DNA from: Pseudisothecium myosuroides
Taxonomy: Eukaryota > Streptophyta > Bryopsida > Hypnales > Lembophyllaceae
Length of the DNA: 64,000 nucleotides
Reading direction: 5' to 3'
Assembly: GCA_951799445.1 (NCBI GenBank)
Contig: OX637287.1
Span: 52,481,724-52,545,723, forward strand
The position numbers and the translations under genes are program-made. The notes under the pieces are model-generated. The model saw only the letters and a list, made by a program, of their open reading frames with translations. It searched no databases and was not told the DNA's origin. The first letter of the stretch is position 1. Every line of letters begins with the position of its first letter. Below, in pieces: positions 1 to 11,764 of the stretch.

Positions 1-798
1 TTGTGGAGAAATTTCAGATTTAGAGCAAGAAGCAACAACTTCCCAAAATACACTGACATAGCATATTTTGTGATCTGTTTTTTTCACTAACTTCTCATTT
101 ACGTGAAGACAAACAATCGCAAGACTACAAACATAATTGATTACTCTTCATAACCCAACATGAAAGGCCAACAAGGAAAATCCGGATGAAAAAATACTTT
201 CAAACTCTGTCCACCTCACAGTATAGTCATCCGGACGCCACAGAATGGCGCCGGCGGCGTTACTGGGTTAAAGCACATTTCATGTCTGGGTTTGGTTAAA
301 CTTCATTAGATTTCTACATCAAAGAGACATTTCAAAAATTTAATATTTTTGACATGTAGTAATTTGTGTCTAAAATTTAATCTCTTTTTTTCATAATTAA
401 AAACAAAAATATTGAATTTTATATGATTTTTTTAAGAAACTTCTTTGCAAAAATCATAGTAATTACAAAAAAGCTTGAGGTAGTGTGAAATTTTGAAGAA
501 AAATGGAAATAACAGCGACAAACATCATGGTATAATTGATGTACTCCCTAAGCTCATATCAAGAGATATTTGATAGAAAAAGTCCAAAAGTGGTGTATAT
601 TTGAGCTTTCAAGACGCTATCTTCAAAGTGTTACAAAAATTGCAATTTCAACAATTTTGAAAAAAAAATCAAATGGAATATAAACGTAGATTATTGGAAC
701 TACACTTTTTTAGTAAAGCTTAAAAACATTTAAAATCAAGAACTATGTGAAAATTTTGGTCTTGACTTTCAAAATGCCCACGGGGCTTGCATTGTCCT
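1..798. other. AT-rich gene-free stretch
   Basis: No coding frame or RNA gene is recognisable. The only departure from AT-rich sequence is a short GC-rich dyad-like segment near 229-265, which shares the string CAGAATGGCG with the palindrome at 5,254-5,320. Confidence 0.5.
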
Positions 799-1715
799 TT
801 AACCCCTATTAAAGTTCTATAACTATGTTTTCACCAGAAACGCTCAAAAATTGACTTTTTTAGTACAAGTACCAAATTTTTGAATTTTTTTTTGACACAC
901 TTGTAACCATAGGATCTTGTAGTATGCTAACTTGAAAACACGTAGTAAAATTTTCAGAAATTTCCACCACTTGGATTGCAAGATATAAGCATTCAAATTC
1001 ACTAAAATTGTTTTTTTGGTCCTACAAAAAACAAGCTAGCTGCACCTTCACAAGCTCACTTTTCTATAAAAAAATGTCCAAAATGGTGGTGCTTCTTTAA
1101 ATTCTTTTTGTAGACAAGTTGGCTACATGCTTGAAAAATTTCACATCATTTGGAATTGTACAACATAAAGGAAAAAATAGTAAGTAGAAAGAAGTAGAAA
1201 ATGATTCAAAATGAAAAATTGTTAAGAATTTAGTTATGGAATTAAAAAATGCCAATCCCAGTGGTTGCAATGTTATAATAAACAACCCGCATCCTATTAT
1301 TTTATTTTTTTCAAAAAATATTGAAAATTAAGTAAGATAAAAGGACTTCAAAGTTGATTTTAGAGTAGAGAATCCATAGCTGCCTACAAATAGAAACATC
1401 TCATTGATTGAAATGGAATGATTCAAAGCTTTCCCCATACATATAACTCTAGAATACAAATTTCAAATTTTTGTTTTCGAAAAAAATGATTTTATTAAAT
1501 CTGGCCGGACTGCCCCACTGAGGAAAAACGTAACATATTTGGCCATAATGTTTAACTCATATTTCCGATGTCATGAAATTTAGTGCATATAAAAGATATT
1601 CCTTGTCCCCACCTTCTATTAAAATTTCAGTCTATAATATGCAATCTCTAGTCGCATGTACCTACCCAAAATTTCTATGTTGCCAAAGAATGCATGCTAG
1701 TCCTTTAGGAATTAA
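799..1715. mobile_element. TTAA-flanked non-autonomous transposon (long type)
   Basis: The segment begins TTAACCCCTATTAAAG and ends in a degenerate CCTTTAGGAATTAAG, so a TTAA lies at each end. It has the same length class (about 920-940 bp) as the element at 5,732-6,671 and shares internal stretches with it, including the pieces around 1,490-1,660 that match 6,440-6,620. No transposase frame is present. TTAA target duplication with CCC-starting ends is typical of piggyBac and also reported for some Sola elements; the superfamily assignment is inference. Confidence 0.65.
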
Positions 1716-2344
1716 GGGTTGAACACAATGTCCAATAGTGTGCATTGTGCAAGGGCTAAATAAGAAAAAAAAAAAGACTCCAATCTCTTTTTGAGATTGG
1801 CATAGAGGCCCAGATGGCTTACAATTACATTTGTAGAAAATTTGAAATGTGAACCTTACTAACAATCTATGAAGAACAAAGGAGACCCTAAACAATTTGT
1901 TCTATTGAATCTATTAGTGCAATCTAATCAAGAAATGATTGAGTGTGTGATTTTTGGTAAATTTTTTTGAGAATGGAGAAGGCAATCTAGGCCATCACTT
2001 CACATCTTCATATCTTTTTTCCACACCATAAAATGAATTGAAAAAATTATATATAAAACTCATGATGATATATACTTATAGAAAAAAAATTAGTTTCTAA
2101 AGCACTTTTGAGCATTCCAATTTCAGCATATATACAAAGTACTAGCTAATCAAATATCTTTCATCAATCATGTCAACAATGGCATTTTCTCAAAAATTGT
2201 GCAATTTTGTCGATCTTTTTACCATAGGAAAGCTTCACAAGTCTTCTTTCATTTCAATAGGGGCAATCATCAAAATTATTCCACAAAAATGAGGAATTAT
2301 ACATGTTATAAGAGCTAGTCAAGAAGACAAGAGCTATACTTAAA
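1716..2344. other. AT-rich intergenic, nothing recognised
   Basis: No coding, RNA or repeat structure is identifiable here beyond A/T runs. Confidence 0.4.
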
Positions 2345-2638
2345 CATTAGAAGAGATTTGAGGACTCTAGAAGACTACAAGTTCCTAGGGCGTTCCTAGC
2401 CTGGGAACTCTGCCACATGCGTAGTCTGACATGGTCGAGCAAGTGCCATATCAAATTTTTTGAAAAAATTAAAATTTTAAAATTTTAAAATTATTATTTT
2501 TTTCTACTTTTGGATAATTTTTTTTTTGAATTTAAAAATAAATAAATAAATAAATTCTGACAGCATTATTGTTGGTTCAAAATAGGGGAACAGGGAAGGA
2601 TGAAACGACCCTCCGGAGGCCTCAAATGTCTTCTAATG
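2345..2638. mobile_element. MITE, CATTAG family, copy 1
   Basis: Terminal inverted repeats CATTAGAAGAGATTTGAGG and its near reverse complement bound 294 bp. The interior carries GGGAACTCTGC and a TAGTCTGACATGG block followed by a long A/T tract. The same organisation recurs at 37,845-38,141 (297 bp), which confirms a dispersed family. There is no coding capacity. Confidence 0.75.
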
Positions 2639-2856
2639 CGCCCCTGGTCCTTTAGGGTTTAAGAGTCCATTCATCTTGCCTCCCATATATTGTCCCTATA
2701 GTAAAGTGAGTGACACCAAAACTATATACCTTTATTAGGAAGAAGACATTATAGTATCTATTTAATAATATAAAAAGATAAAAGATGCAAGTAGAGATCA
2801 ATAAATGAAAAGAAGTTGAGGCAAATTATTGTATAACAAATTGTTTTGGAATCATA

Positions 2857-3639
2857 CAGTGACTCCCAAAAGTAGTTGGCCATTCTAAAAATCGCTCCCA
2901 TAAATTGAGAAATCGGAATTTTGAAGTGAAATTTAGACATGTTGTCGTACAAAAGGAATTATACCCTCATGTGCAATTTCACTTTAAATGGACTATATTT
3001 AAATGGATTATATTATTAATTGAATGAAATTTCTATGGAAAAAAAAACTTTTTGTGAGAAGTCAAAATGTCCCATTTCTTTTTATAGGAAGAATGTACAT
3101 CTTGACAAGAATCACATGTTACAAGTTTCATGAATTTTGGATTTTTATTGATTGAGATCTAATTGATTGAAATTTGACCCTAAAATTTTGTTTTTTTAAT
3201 TTTTCACTCCATAAATTGTAAAAAAATAAAATAAAAATTTAAAATAACATAAAATGATTATGTATATCAAAAACATGTTTTTTTGCAATTTATGGAGTGA
3301 ATTAAAAAAACAAAATTTTGGGGTCAAATTTTAGTCAATTAGATTTCAATCATTAAAAATCCAAAATTCATGAAACTTGTAACATGTGATTCTTGTCAAG
3401 ATGTACATTCTTTCTATAAAAAGAAATGGGACATTTTGACTTCTCACAAAAAGTTTTTTTTTCTATAGAAATTTCATTCAATTAATAATAGGTCTAAATA
3501 TAGTCCATTTAAAGTGAAATTGCACATGAGGGGATAATTCCTTTTGTACAACAACATGTCTAAATTTCACTTCAAAATTCCAATTTCTCAATTTATGGAA
3601 GCGATTTTTAGGGTGGCCAATTACTTTTGGGAGTCACTG
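2857..3639. mobile_element. Full-length palindromic MITE with TA target duplication
   Basis: Both ends read CAGTGACTCCCAAAAGTA when taken inward, and the two halves are near-complementary throughout, so the whole 783 bp can fold as one hairpin. It is flanked by TA on both sides (2,855-2,856 and 3,640-3,641). TA duplication with CAGT-type ends fits the Tc1/mariner/pogo group (inference). The short frames in the two arms are mirror images of one another and are not genes. Confidence 0.8.
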
Positions 3640-3729
3640 TACATATTGGTTTTCTTGTGTGTGGTAGATGTCCTAATAATGTCTGGACCATTACCAAATG
3701 TAATTGCCAATGATGGAGGATTTAGTAGT

Positions 3730-4089
3730 ACATCTCTAATTTGTAAGGTTCATAGGTTCGTACAAATACAACATGATTTACGTGAATTCATACCTACGTA
3801 CCATTATTGCACATATTATGTGTATTTCTATGCACTGAATTAGTGTCGTTAAAATCTTTATTAAAAGTGTATGATTTATGTACTTTAATTATACAAATGT
3901 GGTATCCAAAATGCACCTAAAATGTACTGATATCAGTACAACAATCGTATGTTATTGATAGGCATTGTTTACGCATTGATTCAGTGCATAGAAATACACG
4001 TAATATGTGCGATAATGGTATGTAGGCATGAATTCATGACTTCAGTACGATATCTGTTATAAAATCATCCTTCCTTAAGTTTGAGATGT
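3730..4089. mobile_element. MITE, ACATCTC family, copy 1
   Basis: About 360 bp with ends ACATCTC and its complement. The arms contain the complementary strings CATACCTACGTACCATTAT and ATAATGGTATGTAGGCATG. A second copy of matching length and interior lies at 27,254-27,615, sharing GGTATCCAAAATGCAC and TTAATTATACAAATGTGG (opposite orientation). Confidence 0.7.
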
Positions 4090-4340
4090 ATGGTGGTCTA
4101 GGGTTTGAATACTTGTATTAACTATTGGATTGTTAGCTCTAATAAGAGTATTGAGACAAAAAAGCGTCACAATTTGTGACAACTGACAGTAGCTCAATGG
4201 TTATCCTATTTGAGGTAAATAATCAAATGCTTTGGGGGCAATAATTGATGGCATTTTGGTTATAATTGGAGATTTAGCTAGTCAATTTGAATCTTAATAA
4301 AATATATTATATGTAGAGTGTTAGTTTTAGTGTTTTATTT

Positions 4341-4927
4341 TTAACCCCTAAAGTCCCAAGGGCATTTTTTTGTCAAAAAACACTCATAACTGCCAATTCT
4401 GTTGCATTCATCCATAAAAGCAGAAAAAACATTTTTTTAAGAATCTAACCATGGAATCTTGTACTTCACTTGTTTGAGATCATGTGGTAAAAATTTCACC
4501 AAATTTGACCATATGGATTGGAAGATATTAGCATTCAAAGTTGGGCAAAAAGTTTTTTTTCAAGAACTACTTAGATTGCCCGAAAAACAAGATTGTCCAT
4601 AACTTTCTCATCACTAGTCCAAATAGAATGAATCAAAGTTTTACATGTAGACAAACATATAATATTTTAGGAAAAAAAATTTAAGAAAATTATTTTGACT
4701 TTTTGTGATTTTTTTTGGGCTGCCCGCCGACCTCCATATTTGGCTTTTTGTGCAATAACTTTTGCTTCTGGGCATTGATTGAAATAAAAATTATATTCCC
4801 AAGAAGCTTATGTGTTTTCCTAGCTTTACAAGAAGTTATAGAAAATTATGATGAATATTGAGACCGTGCGAGCCTACCCAAACTTGCATTTTGGCCCCCG
4901 TAGGGCCAATGGGACTTTAGGGGTTAA
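4341..4927. mobile_element. TTAA-flanked non-autonomous transposon, 587 bp
   Basis: It begins TTAACCCCTAAAGTCCCA and ends with the near-complementary GGGACTTTAGGGGTTAA. Its left end matches that of 5,732-6,671. No transposase frame is present. Confidence 0.8.
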
Positions 4928-5253
4928 TTAGGAGTTGTTCAAATAATATTGTGAAGTTAGGGTTTGGGGGCTACGCAAGTGGTTGATTATTTTCAAGTTT
5001 TATTTTAAGAAGTAGTATGTATATTGCATATTGCATTGCAATTTTATTGACGTTGTTGAAGGTTTTTTTAACAATTGTTTGTGGTAGTGCCAATTTGTCT
5101 TCGAATGTTTATAAGGATGGGATATGTATTGTTCCATATGCTTCCATTGTAATGACTACAAGTGATTCAATTGCCCATCTATAAGTTGTGGTATTCTATA
5201 GGAGCACTCATAACATTCAATAGCAAAGTGCCATGCTACCTTCCCCCGGACAG
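4928..5253. other. AT-rich intergenic, nothing recognised
   Basis: No recognisable gene or repeat; moderately AT-rich sequence between a TTAA element and a palindrome. Confidence 0.4.
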
Positions 5254-5320
5254 AATGGCGTGGTATATTTCACACCATTTCATCCGCCGGATGAGATGGT
5301 GTGGAATATACCACACCATT
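5254..5320. repeat. GC-richer perfect-type palindrome
   Basis: The two arms, AATGGCGTGGTATATT and AATATACCACACCATT, surround a CATCCGCCGGATG centre, giving a 67 bp dyad. It stands out in composition from its AT-rich surroundings. Confidence 0.7.
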
Positions 5321-5479
5321 AGTAGCTAATTTACATGCGTCAATTTTGTCAGAGAGTAAGTCAGCTGGCTGCAATTGTACAAGGTACATTAAAAATTTAA
5401 ACAAAACTAGATTTTATACTTCCAACAAAACCAAACACACAACAACCAACGTTTTACACCCATACATTATGTGTTTTGA

Positions 5480-5640
5480 AATTTCAAAATATTTTTGGTT
5501 TAGTATGGATGCAAGCTAAATGTTTGGTTCTTTATTTTTTTATTTTTTGTTTGTTACAGAACACACAAAAAAAAATTAAAAAAATAAAGAATCAAACATT
5601 TAGCTTACATCCATACTAAACCAATTAATATTTTGAATTT
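5480..5640. mobile_element. Short hairpin MITE-like palindrome
   Basis: GTTTAGTATGGATGCAAGCT near 5,499 is repeated as the reverse complement ending near 5,622. The arms extend outward through TTCAAAATATT on both sides, giving a hairpin of about 160 bp with an A/T centre. No target duplication was identified. Confidence 0.6.
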
Positions 5641-5731
5641 CCAAGGTTAAAGCAAAAGTATATATATACACATGGAGTGGTAGGATGTAGAACAACCCAT
5701 GTGGAATAAATAAATTAGAATTTGTAGTTTC

Positions 5732-6671
5732 TTAACCCCTAAAGGCCCAAGGCCTTTTTTCAGCCAAAAAACACCCAAAACTGTCATTTCTATAGCAAGA
5801 AGTAAAAAAAAATTTTAAATGTTTTTTTTGCACATCTAACTGTAGGATCTTACACCTAACTAGTATGAGAATGGGTGGAAAAAATTTCAGAATTTTTGAC
5901 AGCTCAGATTGCAAGATATCTGCGTTTAAAGTGGAAAAAACAAGTATTTCAGTACATTGCGGGACTAGATTTTTTGACTTTACACATTTTTAACTTAAAT
6001 TTTTTGCACTACAGAGTTTTGAGCTTTAAATCTTTATAGTGGAGAATTGAATTGAGAGTCTAGGAAAAAAAAAAAATTCAAAAACACTTAATTATCATTC
6101 CCCAAAAATTTATTAAGTAGAAGTAGATACAAGATAGAAGGAAAATCTAAAATATTAATATATTTTAGATGGAATTAAAATACACTAATCCCAATGGTGA
6201 GATTGTTCTAGCAAGTAAACTAAACCATGAGAATTTATTTTTTTGAAAAATTGCAAAATGAGCATTCAGAAATGAATCCTACAAGTTATTTTTTTCAAGA
6301 AGATGCTCTAATTGCCCAAAAAACAAGAATGTCCATAACTTTCTCATAACAAATCCAAATGAAATGGATCAAAGCTTTCCGGATAGAAAAAAATATAATC
6401 TACAAGAAAAAAAATATAAAAAAAAAAAATCAAATTTTTGCCAAATTTTTTTTGCTGCCCAGACTGCCCAGTTACGAAAAAAAGAAAAATATTTGGCCAT
6501 AACTTTTGACTCCTATTTCCAAATGTGCTGAAATTTAGTACATATGGAAGATATTCCTTGCACCCACCTTCTATTAAAATTTTAGCTTAAAATATGGAAA
6601 TCTCTAGTCACACGTACCTGCCCAAAATTTCTATACAGCCAAAAAACGCATGCCAATCCTTTAGGGGTTAA
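5732..6671. mobile_element. TTAA-flanked non-autonomous transposon, 940 bp (nested)
   Basis: It runs from TTAACCCCTAAAGGCCCA to ATCCTTTAGGGGTTAA, with TTAA at each end, and interrupts the left arm of the composite palindrome. It is the best-preserved long-type member and is related to 799-1,715, 7,670-8,995 and the fragments at 13,733-14,216 and 26,881-27,240. There is no open frame of transposase size. Confidence 0.8.
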
Positions 6672-7125
6672 GCATTCATAGTTAAGTCAAAAACAATGAA
6701 TTGTGTAAAAAGTAGAAGTTCAGACCTCAATTAGGCATAGTAGAATAATTCTTCTCAAAAAACTTTGAACTAAAAAAAGTTGGTAAATGAATCTAAGTTT
6801 CACCTCCAAAATTGTTTTTAAAATTTTGAATCTCCAATCAAAAGTTATGGACAAATTTGAGAGAGGGGTTGGAATGGACATTTCCTTTAACATTTAAAAA
6901 AAAACTCTCTTAAATTTGTCCATAACTTTTGATTGGAGATTCAAAATGCCAAATGGATTTTTAGGGGTGAAACTTATATTCATTTACCAACTTTTTAAAG
7001 TTCAAAGTTTTTTGAGAAAAATTATTCTACTATGCCTAAATGAGGTCTGAAATTCTACTTTTTATACAATTCTTTGTTTTTGACTTAACTATAAGTGCTT
7101 GAGAAACTACAAATTCTAATTTATT

Positions 7126-7328
7126 CACTATAAGAGAAAGGGGTGTTTTAAGTAGTGTCCTAGACATCACGTCTTTTAAGTAACATCTTTTAAGTAAGTT
7201 TTTAAGTAAAATTTTACTAAAATGATTGTCTTTTTAGTAAAATTTTACTTAAAAACTTACTTAAAAGACGTTACTTAAAAAACATGATGTCTAGGACACT
7301 ACTTAAAACACCCCTTTCACTTGTAGTG
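7126..7328. mobile_element. CACTA-type MITE, 203 bp, target duplication ATT
   Basis: It starts CACTATAAGAGAAAGGGG and ends with the complement of CACTACAAGTGAAAGGGG; the arms continue as GTGTTTTAAGTAGTGTCC. ATT is duplicated on both flanks (7,123-7,125 and 7,329-7,331). A 3 bp duplication with CACTA termini defines the En/Spm (CACTA) superfamily. Insertion into the arm of an older palindrome dates it as younger. Confidence 0.85.
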
Positions 7329-7669
7329 ATTTATCCCACATAGATTGTTCTACCTCCTACCACCCCATGTGTATATATAGAGTTGTCATTTCGCTTGAAA
7401 ACCCAAAAGCAGTTATTGATGGCAAATGGTTTTATTGCATTATTCATTGGATTCTTTACCAACAATTTTTTCTACAATTTTTTGTGGATTTGTATGTCGG
7501 GTCCTAAAATTAACAAAAGATATGGAACTTACCATAATGTATTGCCATTGTTTCGGTACCCAAGCTTACGTTAATTATGTGAAGATGAAATTTGTGGATG
7601 AGGATTCCAGAGAGGAAAAGTCTACCTCTCTGAAGGCTATTGAATGTTATGCTTGATATCTATCTTGTT

Positions 7670-8995
7670 TTAACTCCTAAAATTCTTTCATGCTTAGAAG
7701 CTTAAAATTGCTTCAAAATACTAGTCTCCAAAGCAAAGCTAAAATCTTCACCTATATTTATTTTATAATAAATCCAACCATAGGATCCTTTAATTAACTT
7801 GTTAGAGTACACCCTCCTAAATTTCAAAATAAAAAACCTTACCAATTACAAGATCAAGATGCTTGGATTTCAAAAAAAAGTATTTTGATCAACTCTTTCC
7901 AAATGGTCGGATTTCATCTTTCAAACTTTTGTACAAAAATGTGTAGATTATACAACTTGCAACTCTCTATAATATGTTTAATAAATAAGTTGGAAATACA
8001 TATAAAAAATTTCAACAATTTTTTTTTCATATTTATGCTTGAAATAAATAGTAAGTAGCCAAAGAAGTAGAGAATGATTTAAAATACTAAATTTTTGAGA
8101 ATTTACTTAGGGACTGAAAAATGCCAATCCAATGTTTGTAATATTGTAATAAACAATCTACATCCTATGATTTTTTTAATTTTCAGAAACATCAAAAATT
8201 GAGTTAAATAAAGGACTTCAAAGCGGTTAATTTTAGAGTAGAGATTCTATAATTGCCTGCAGAGTAAAACACCTCATAACTTTCATCTCATTAATCAAAA
8301 TGGAATGATTAATAGTTTTTCACATATATATGTATAAAATTCTTGGAAAACCAATTTCAAATTTTTATTTCTTAGAAAAGTGTTTTTTTTGTGAGTTGTT
8401 TGGGCTGTTTGGGCTCCAAAAGAAACTACATTTCATATAATAACTTTTACACCATGTAGTCAAAAGTTATGAAAATTGTTGCACCTTAAATCTACTCCTT
8501 GACTACATATTGTGTGAAAATTTCAAAGAATTTTTTTTTTGTTTGTAAATGGATGATCAAAGACGCCATATTGCAAAAAAAATGCTACTTGATCTTTAAG
8601 AGGACAATATGTGTCTTATTCACATTATCACTGGAAATTTTTTGGTAGGGTGAAACAAATTTCAATATTTTGTAAATTAGGTCCTTGTAGAGTAACAAGT
8701 TGATATGCATGTTGCATTTCTTGATTTTCAAAATCTCAATGTGAGAAGCATTGAAAAATTTATTTAAAAAATGCAGTCTTGTACAAGGACGGAGCAGATA
8801 TAAATTTTGGATAGGGTTCTAGTATAAGGATTTGTAGAATTTTTTGAATATGTTCCAAAAGATATGCTAATAATATCAACCATTGAATTTCAAAACCATT
8901 GAATCTCAAGTACATCTATGTACAAAAATAAATCAAAGTAGGACGACTCATTTATGACCATTACTCTCATGAAGTGGTAGGTCTTGAGGGGTTAA
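7670..8995. mobile_element. TTAA-flanked element, degraded, about 1.3 kb
   Basis: It begins TTAACTCCTAAAATTC and ends GGTCTTGAGGGGTTAA. Parts of the interior (8,035-8,260) parallel 1,170-1,380 of the 799-1,715 element. The assignment of one continuous element is less sure than for shorter copies. Confidence 0.5.
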
Positions 8996-9130
8996 AGCAA
9001 TGGATTCAGGCCAAAGAAGTAGTCATTGCAATATGTAGATTGAATTTTGTATTGTGTAAATGGATTGTTTGGGGGAGAGTTGTAAAATGTATCATATGAA
9101 TAAAAATTGTAATACACGTAAAGTAGATCA

Positions 9131-9650
9131 AGTGATATAAACTTGTATCAAATATGAAAGCTAAATCCAAACAAGAATACATGAAGAAAACACTCTCAAG
9201 GAATAGATAAAAGATTTGAACAAAAAAAGTTATCTTTCACTCCACCAAAAAAAAAATCCACGAGTATAAATGCAAGAGAAAGTGAAGCTTTACTCAGGCA
9301 AATACCATATCCATGTAAACTCCAACAACAAGTTTTCTCTCTCATTCAAAACACCTATAAGACAACTTGACAAAGAATGCCAAGTCAATGCAGTCTCCAA
9401 GCCTAAGGTTATCAAAAAAGACTACACAACATAAACTCATGTAGTGTAGCAAATTACATCCATATAATGTGGTGTCGCATCTGATGCCATGTCACGTGAT
9501 AATTGTTGTGTGAATAAATATAATGCACAACAAATCAAGTGACATAATGCAAATCAAGTGACATAATGTATAACAAATCAAGTGACACAAACCTACATCA
9601 AATATGAAAGCAAAATCCAAACAAGAATATAAAAAAAAAACTCTCTAGTT
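9131..9650. repeat. Direct repeat pair, about 70 bp units 445 bp apart
   Basis: CAAGTGATATAAACTTGTAT plus the following AATATGAAAGC...ATCCAAACAAGAATA near 9,131-9,200 is repeated with changes at 9,580-9,648. Between them AAATCAAGTGACATAATG is itself reiterated. No gene is seen. Confidence 0.5.
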
Positions 9651-10985
9651 GTCACGGCCCTCATTCTAAAGTGCGCCCATGCCACCTTGGTGAGCAAGGG
9701 GGGACATTGAGGGTGATTCTCCAAGCCTTGTAAAAGATGAGGTGAGAGAGTTTGGGGGTCCTGAGCAAATTTAACATTGTAGCACTCTAGTGAGATGAAT
9801 TGGATGGCTTGCTAGACATTTTTGAAAAGCTAGTGAGAAGACGCATCCATAGGTACAAAGAATGCAAGGATCCAAGTTGTGAGTCAAAAATTATATCTCT
9901 TTAAAGTTGGCAGTGTTTTAGTCGCAACCTGAGGTGTGGGATGTAGAAGTAGGGATTTTGGGATGATTCCTTAGACCAAATAAGGCATGCTATATATTTT
10001 TGGAAAGCTAATGAGACTAGCTTTCTAGAATGCTAAGTATCACAAGGAGATCAGTTGTGAGCATCCAAAGAGGATAGAGTCCCGGAGAACTACACCTCCT
10101 AGAGAGCTTGGATCTTTGGAGGGCCCTAACTTTCTCAATGCTTGTTGCATTTGAAGAAATGAGTAGTCCACAATGATTTACAAAAATAGTAGATCACAAA
10201 AATGGTCTTGCATTTAGGATTTGGAATGCTGAGCTAAAAGTTATCATGATGGAAAGATCAGGAGTCCTTTGGAGGCCAATTTTGAGAACAAAGCATGGAA
10301 TCGGGTGGTCTTTTAAGATGGGAATGTGTCTTAGATGTCTTGGGGACCTCTAGGATGGGAGGGGGGTCTGTCAAATGTCACAAAGAATACTATGAGGAGG
10401 GGTGGTCTCCCTCCTTCCTCTCAAATGGTACCATAGTGAGCTATTGTGATCACAAGCGGTGAGATTGGTGTTGGGGCTTCACTGCCACTTTTGTGTTATC
10501 ATGGAGTGCTTGTGCACTTTTTAATACCAATTAGGTGGTGTCTTGCATTACACTAAGTCATGGTGTGAGTCTCGATTAATGAGTCCCAATATGACATTCA
10601 TTGGGCCTAGTTGGGGGGGGTCCTATTCAAAGGTGGTTAGTACCGGTGGAGAGTAGTGCTATTACTAGATGCTTGGACATCAATGGAAGTTCCACCCTAT
10701 GTTATCAAATGACATGTCCGGTGTCTTGTAGGGGTTAAGGTTTGAAGTTAAAGTGTTGGGAATTACAGAGGAATGGGGAATCCCGTGACTAGAATTGGAA
10801 CAGAGTCACATTGTGGAAGTGTGACATAAGTAGTATTAGAAGATCATCACCTTTGGTGTCACTAGGAATTAAGTACTAAAAAAACACTTTGGATGATCTT
10901 AAGGTGGTAAGTGTCACTAAGGGGCGCAACACAAGTGCCCTTCTTAGCTCACAATGTCACCCTAATAAGCAGCTAGGACTACACA
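9651..10985. other. Higher-GC noncoding tract, possible LTR-retrotransposon remnant
   Basis: The composition changes at TGTCACGGCCCTCATTC (9,651), which looks like a Gypsy LTR start, and the tract is less AT-rich than both flanks. No matching LTR, primer-binding site or pol motif was found, so this remains a weak call. Confidence 0.25.
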
Positions 10986-11045
10986 ATATATGTATTTGGG
11001 TTTGAATGCTATAATAAAATATTTTTACAATAGTTCTAGGTAAAT

Positions 11046-11761
11046 GCAAGAAAGACCGACTGAAAAACGTAGCGTTTTCCATAGTACTCATTTTTTTTCG
11101 GGAGTACTTTATAATTAGAAAAACAATTTTAAAAAAATGTGAAAAATATTTTTAATGTATACACCTTTAAAAAGAAGCTACCCTATGAAGGAATAGCTTA
11201 GAAAAATTCTCTAAGTAGGAGAACTAGAAAAGTGCAAAATCTCATGAAAATAGGTACTTTCACATTTTAATTTGTAAAAAATAGGAAAAGAAATTTAAAA
11301 AAAAACTAAAAATTGGAAATTTGAAAGAACTTTATGATGAAGAGATTTCATCAAAAGAATGATCTTAAAACCATCTTCAATGTTCAAAAATACGCGCGCA
11401 AGGGAGCCCTGTTTGCACGCATGTAGAGGACATAAAATAAAATATTTTTAAATTCCCTTTGGTAGAAACATGACTTCCTACTATGTAAATAGACCATAGA
11501 AATTTCAGCTCCAGATCATTAATTTTGGGCACTCCCCAGTACTAAAAAACTCTAAACCGCAAAGTGTGACAAATTAGCTAAATTGAAATTTAAATATAAA
11601 ATGATTTTTTAAAATTTCTGAAAAATAAGGGATCTAAATAGTATCAAGTTATCCATCTCCAATAAAAATTTCAAGTTAATCGAGTTAATACTTCAAAATT
11701 TATAGCCAATTACAACTCCGTCACTTCAATTGTGATGCAAAATAGTACCGGTCTTTCTTGC
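11046..11761. mobile_element. 716 bp element with GCAAGAAAGACCG ends and 3 bp duplication
   Basis: The terminal inverted repeat GCAAGAAAGACCG occurs at 11,046 and as its exact complement ending at 11,761. AAT is duplicated at 11,043-11,045 and 11,762-11,764. The interior is noncoding and AT-rich. A 3 bp duplication would fit CACTA or PIF/Harbinger; the termini match neither consensus, so the superfamily is unassigned. Confidence 0.6.
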
Positions 11762-11764
11762 AAT

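Larger units (their letters stand above)
5661..7379. mobile_element. Composite palindromic element with two nested insertions
   Basis: The outer arms are complementary: the stretch with GGTAGGATGTAGAACAACCC (5,680-5,700) matches GGTTGTTCTACCTCC-like sequence near 7,345-7,360, and GAATTTGTAGTTTC matches GAAACTACAAATTC near 7,103. Inner arms 6,675-6,890 and 6,900-7,105 are also complementary. The left arm is interrupted by the TTAA element at 5,732-6,671 and the right arm by the CACTA element at 7,126-7,328. A second copy of this family lies near 16,190-16,970. Confidence 0.7.

Noticed and set aside
2758..3843. Two similar open frames (64 and 99 codons) starting MYDNMSKFHFK and MYNNMSKFHFK
   Set aside because: They are the mirror-image arms of a palindromic MITE, not paralogous genes.
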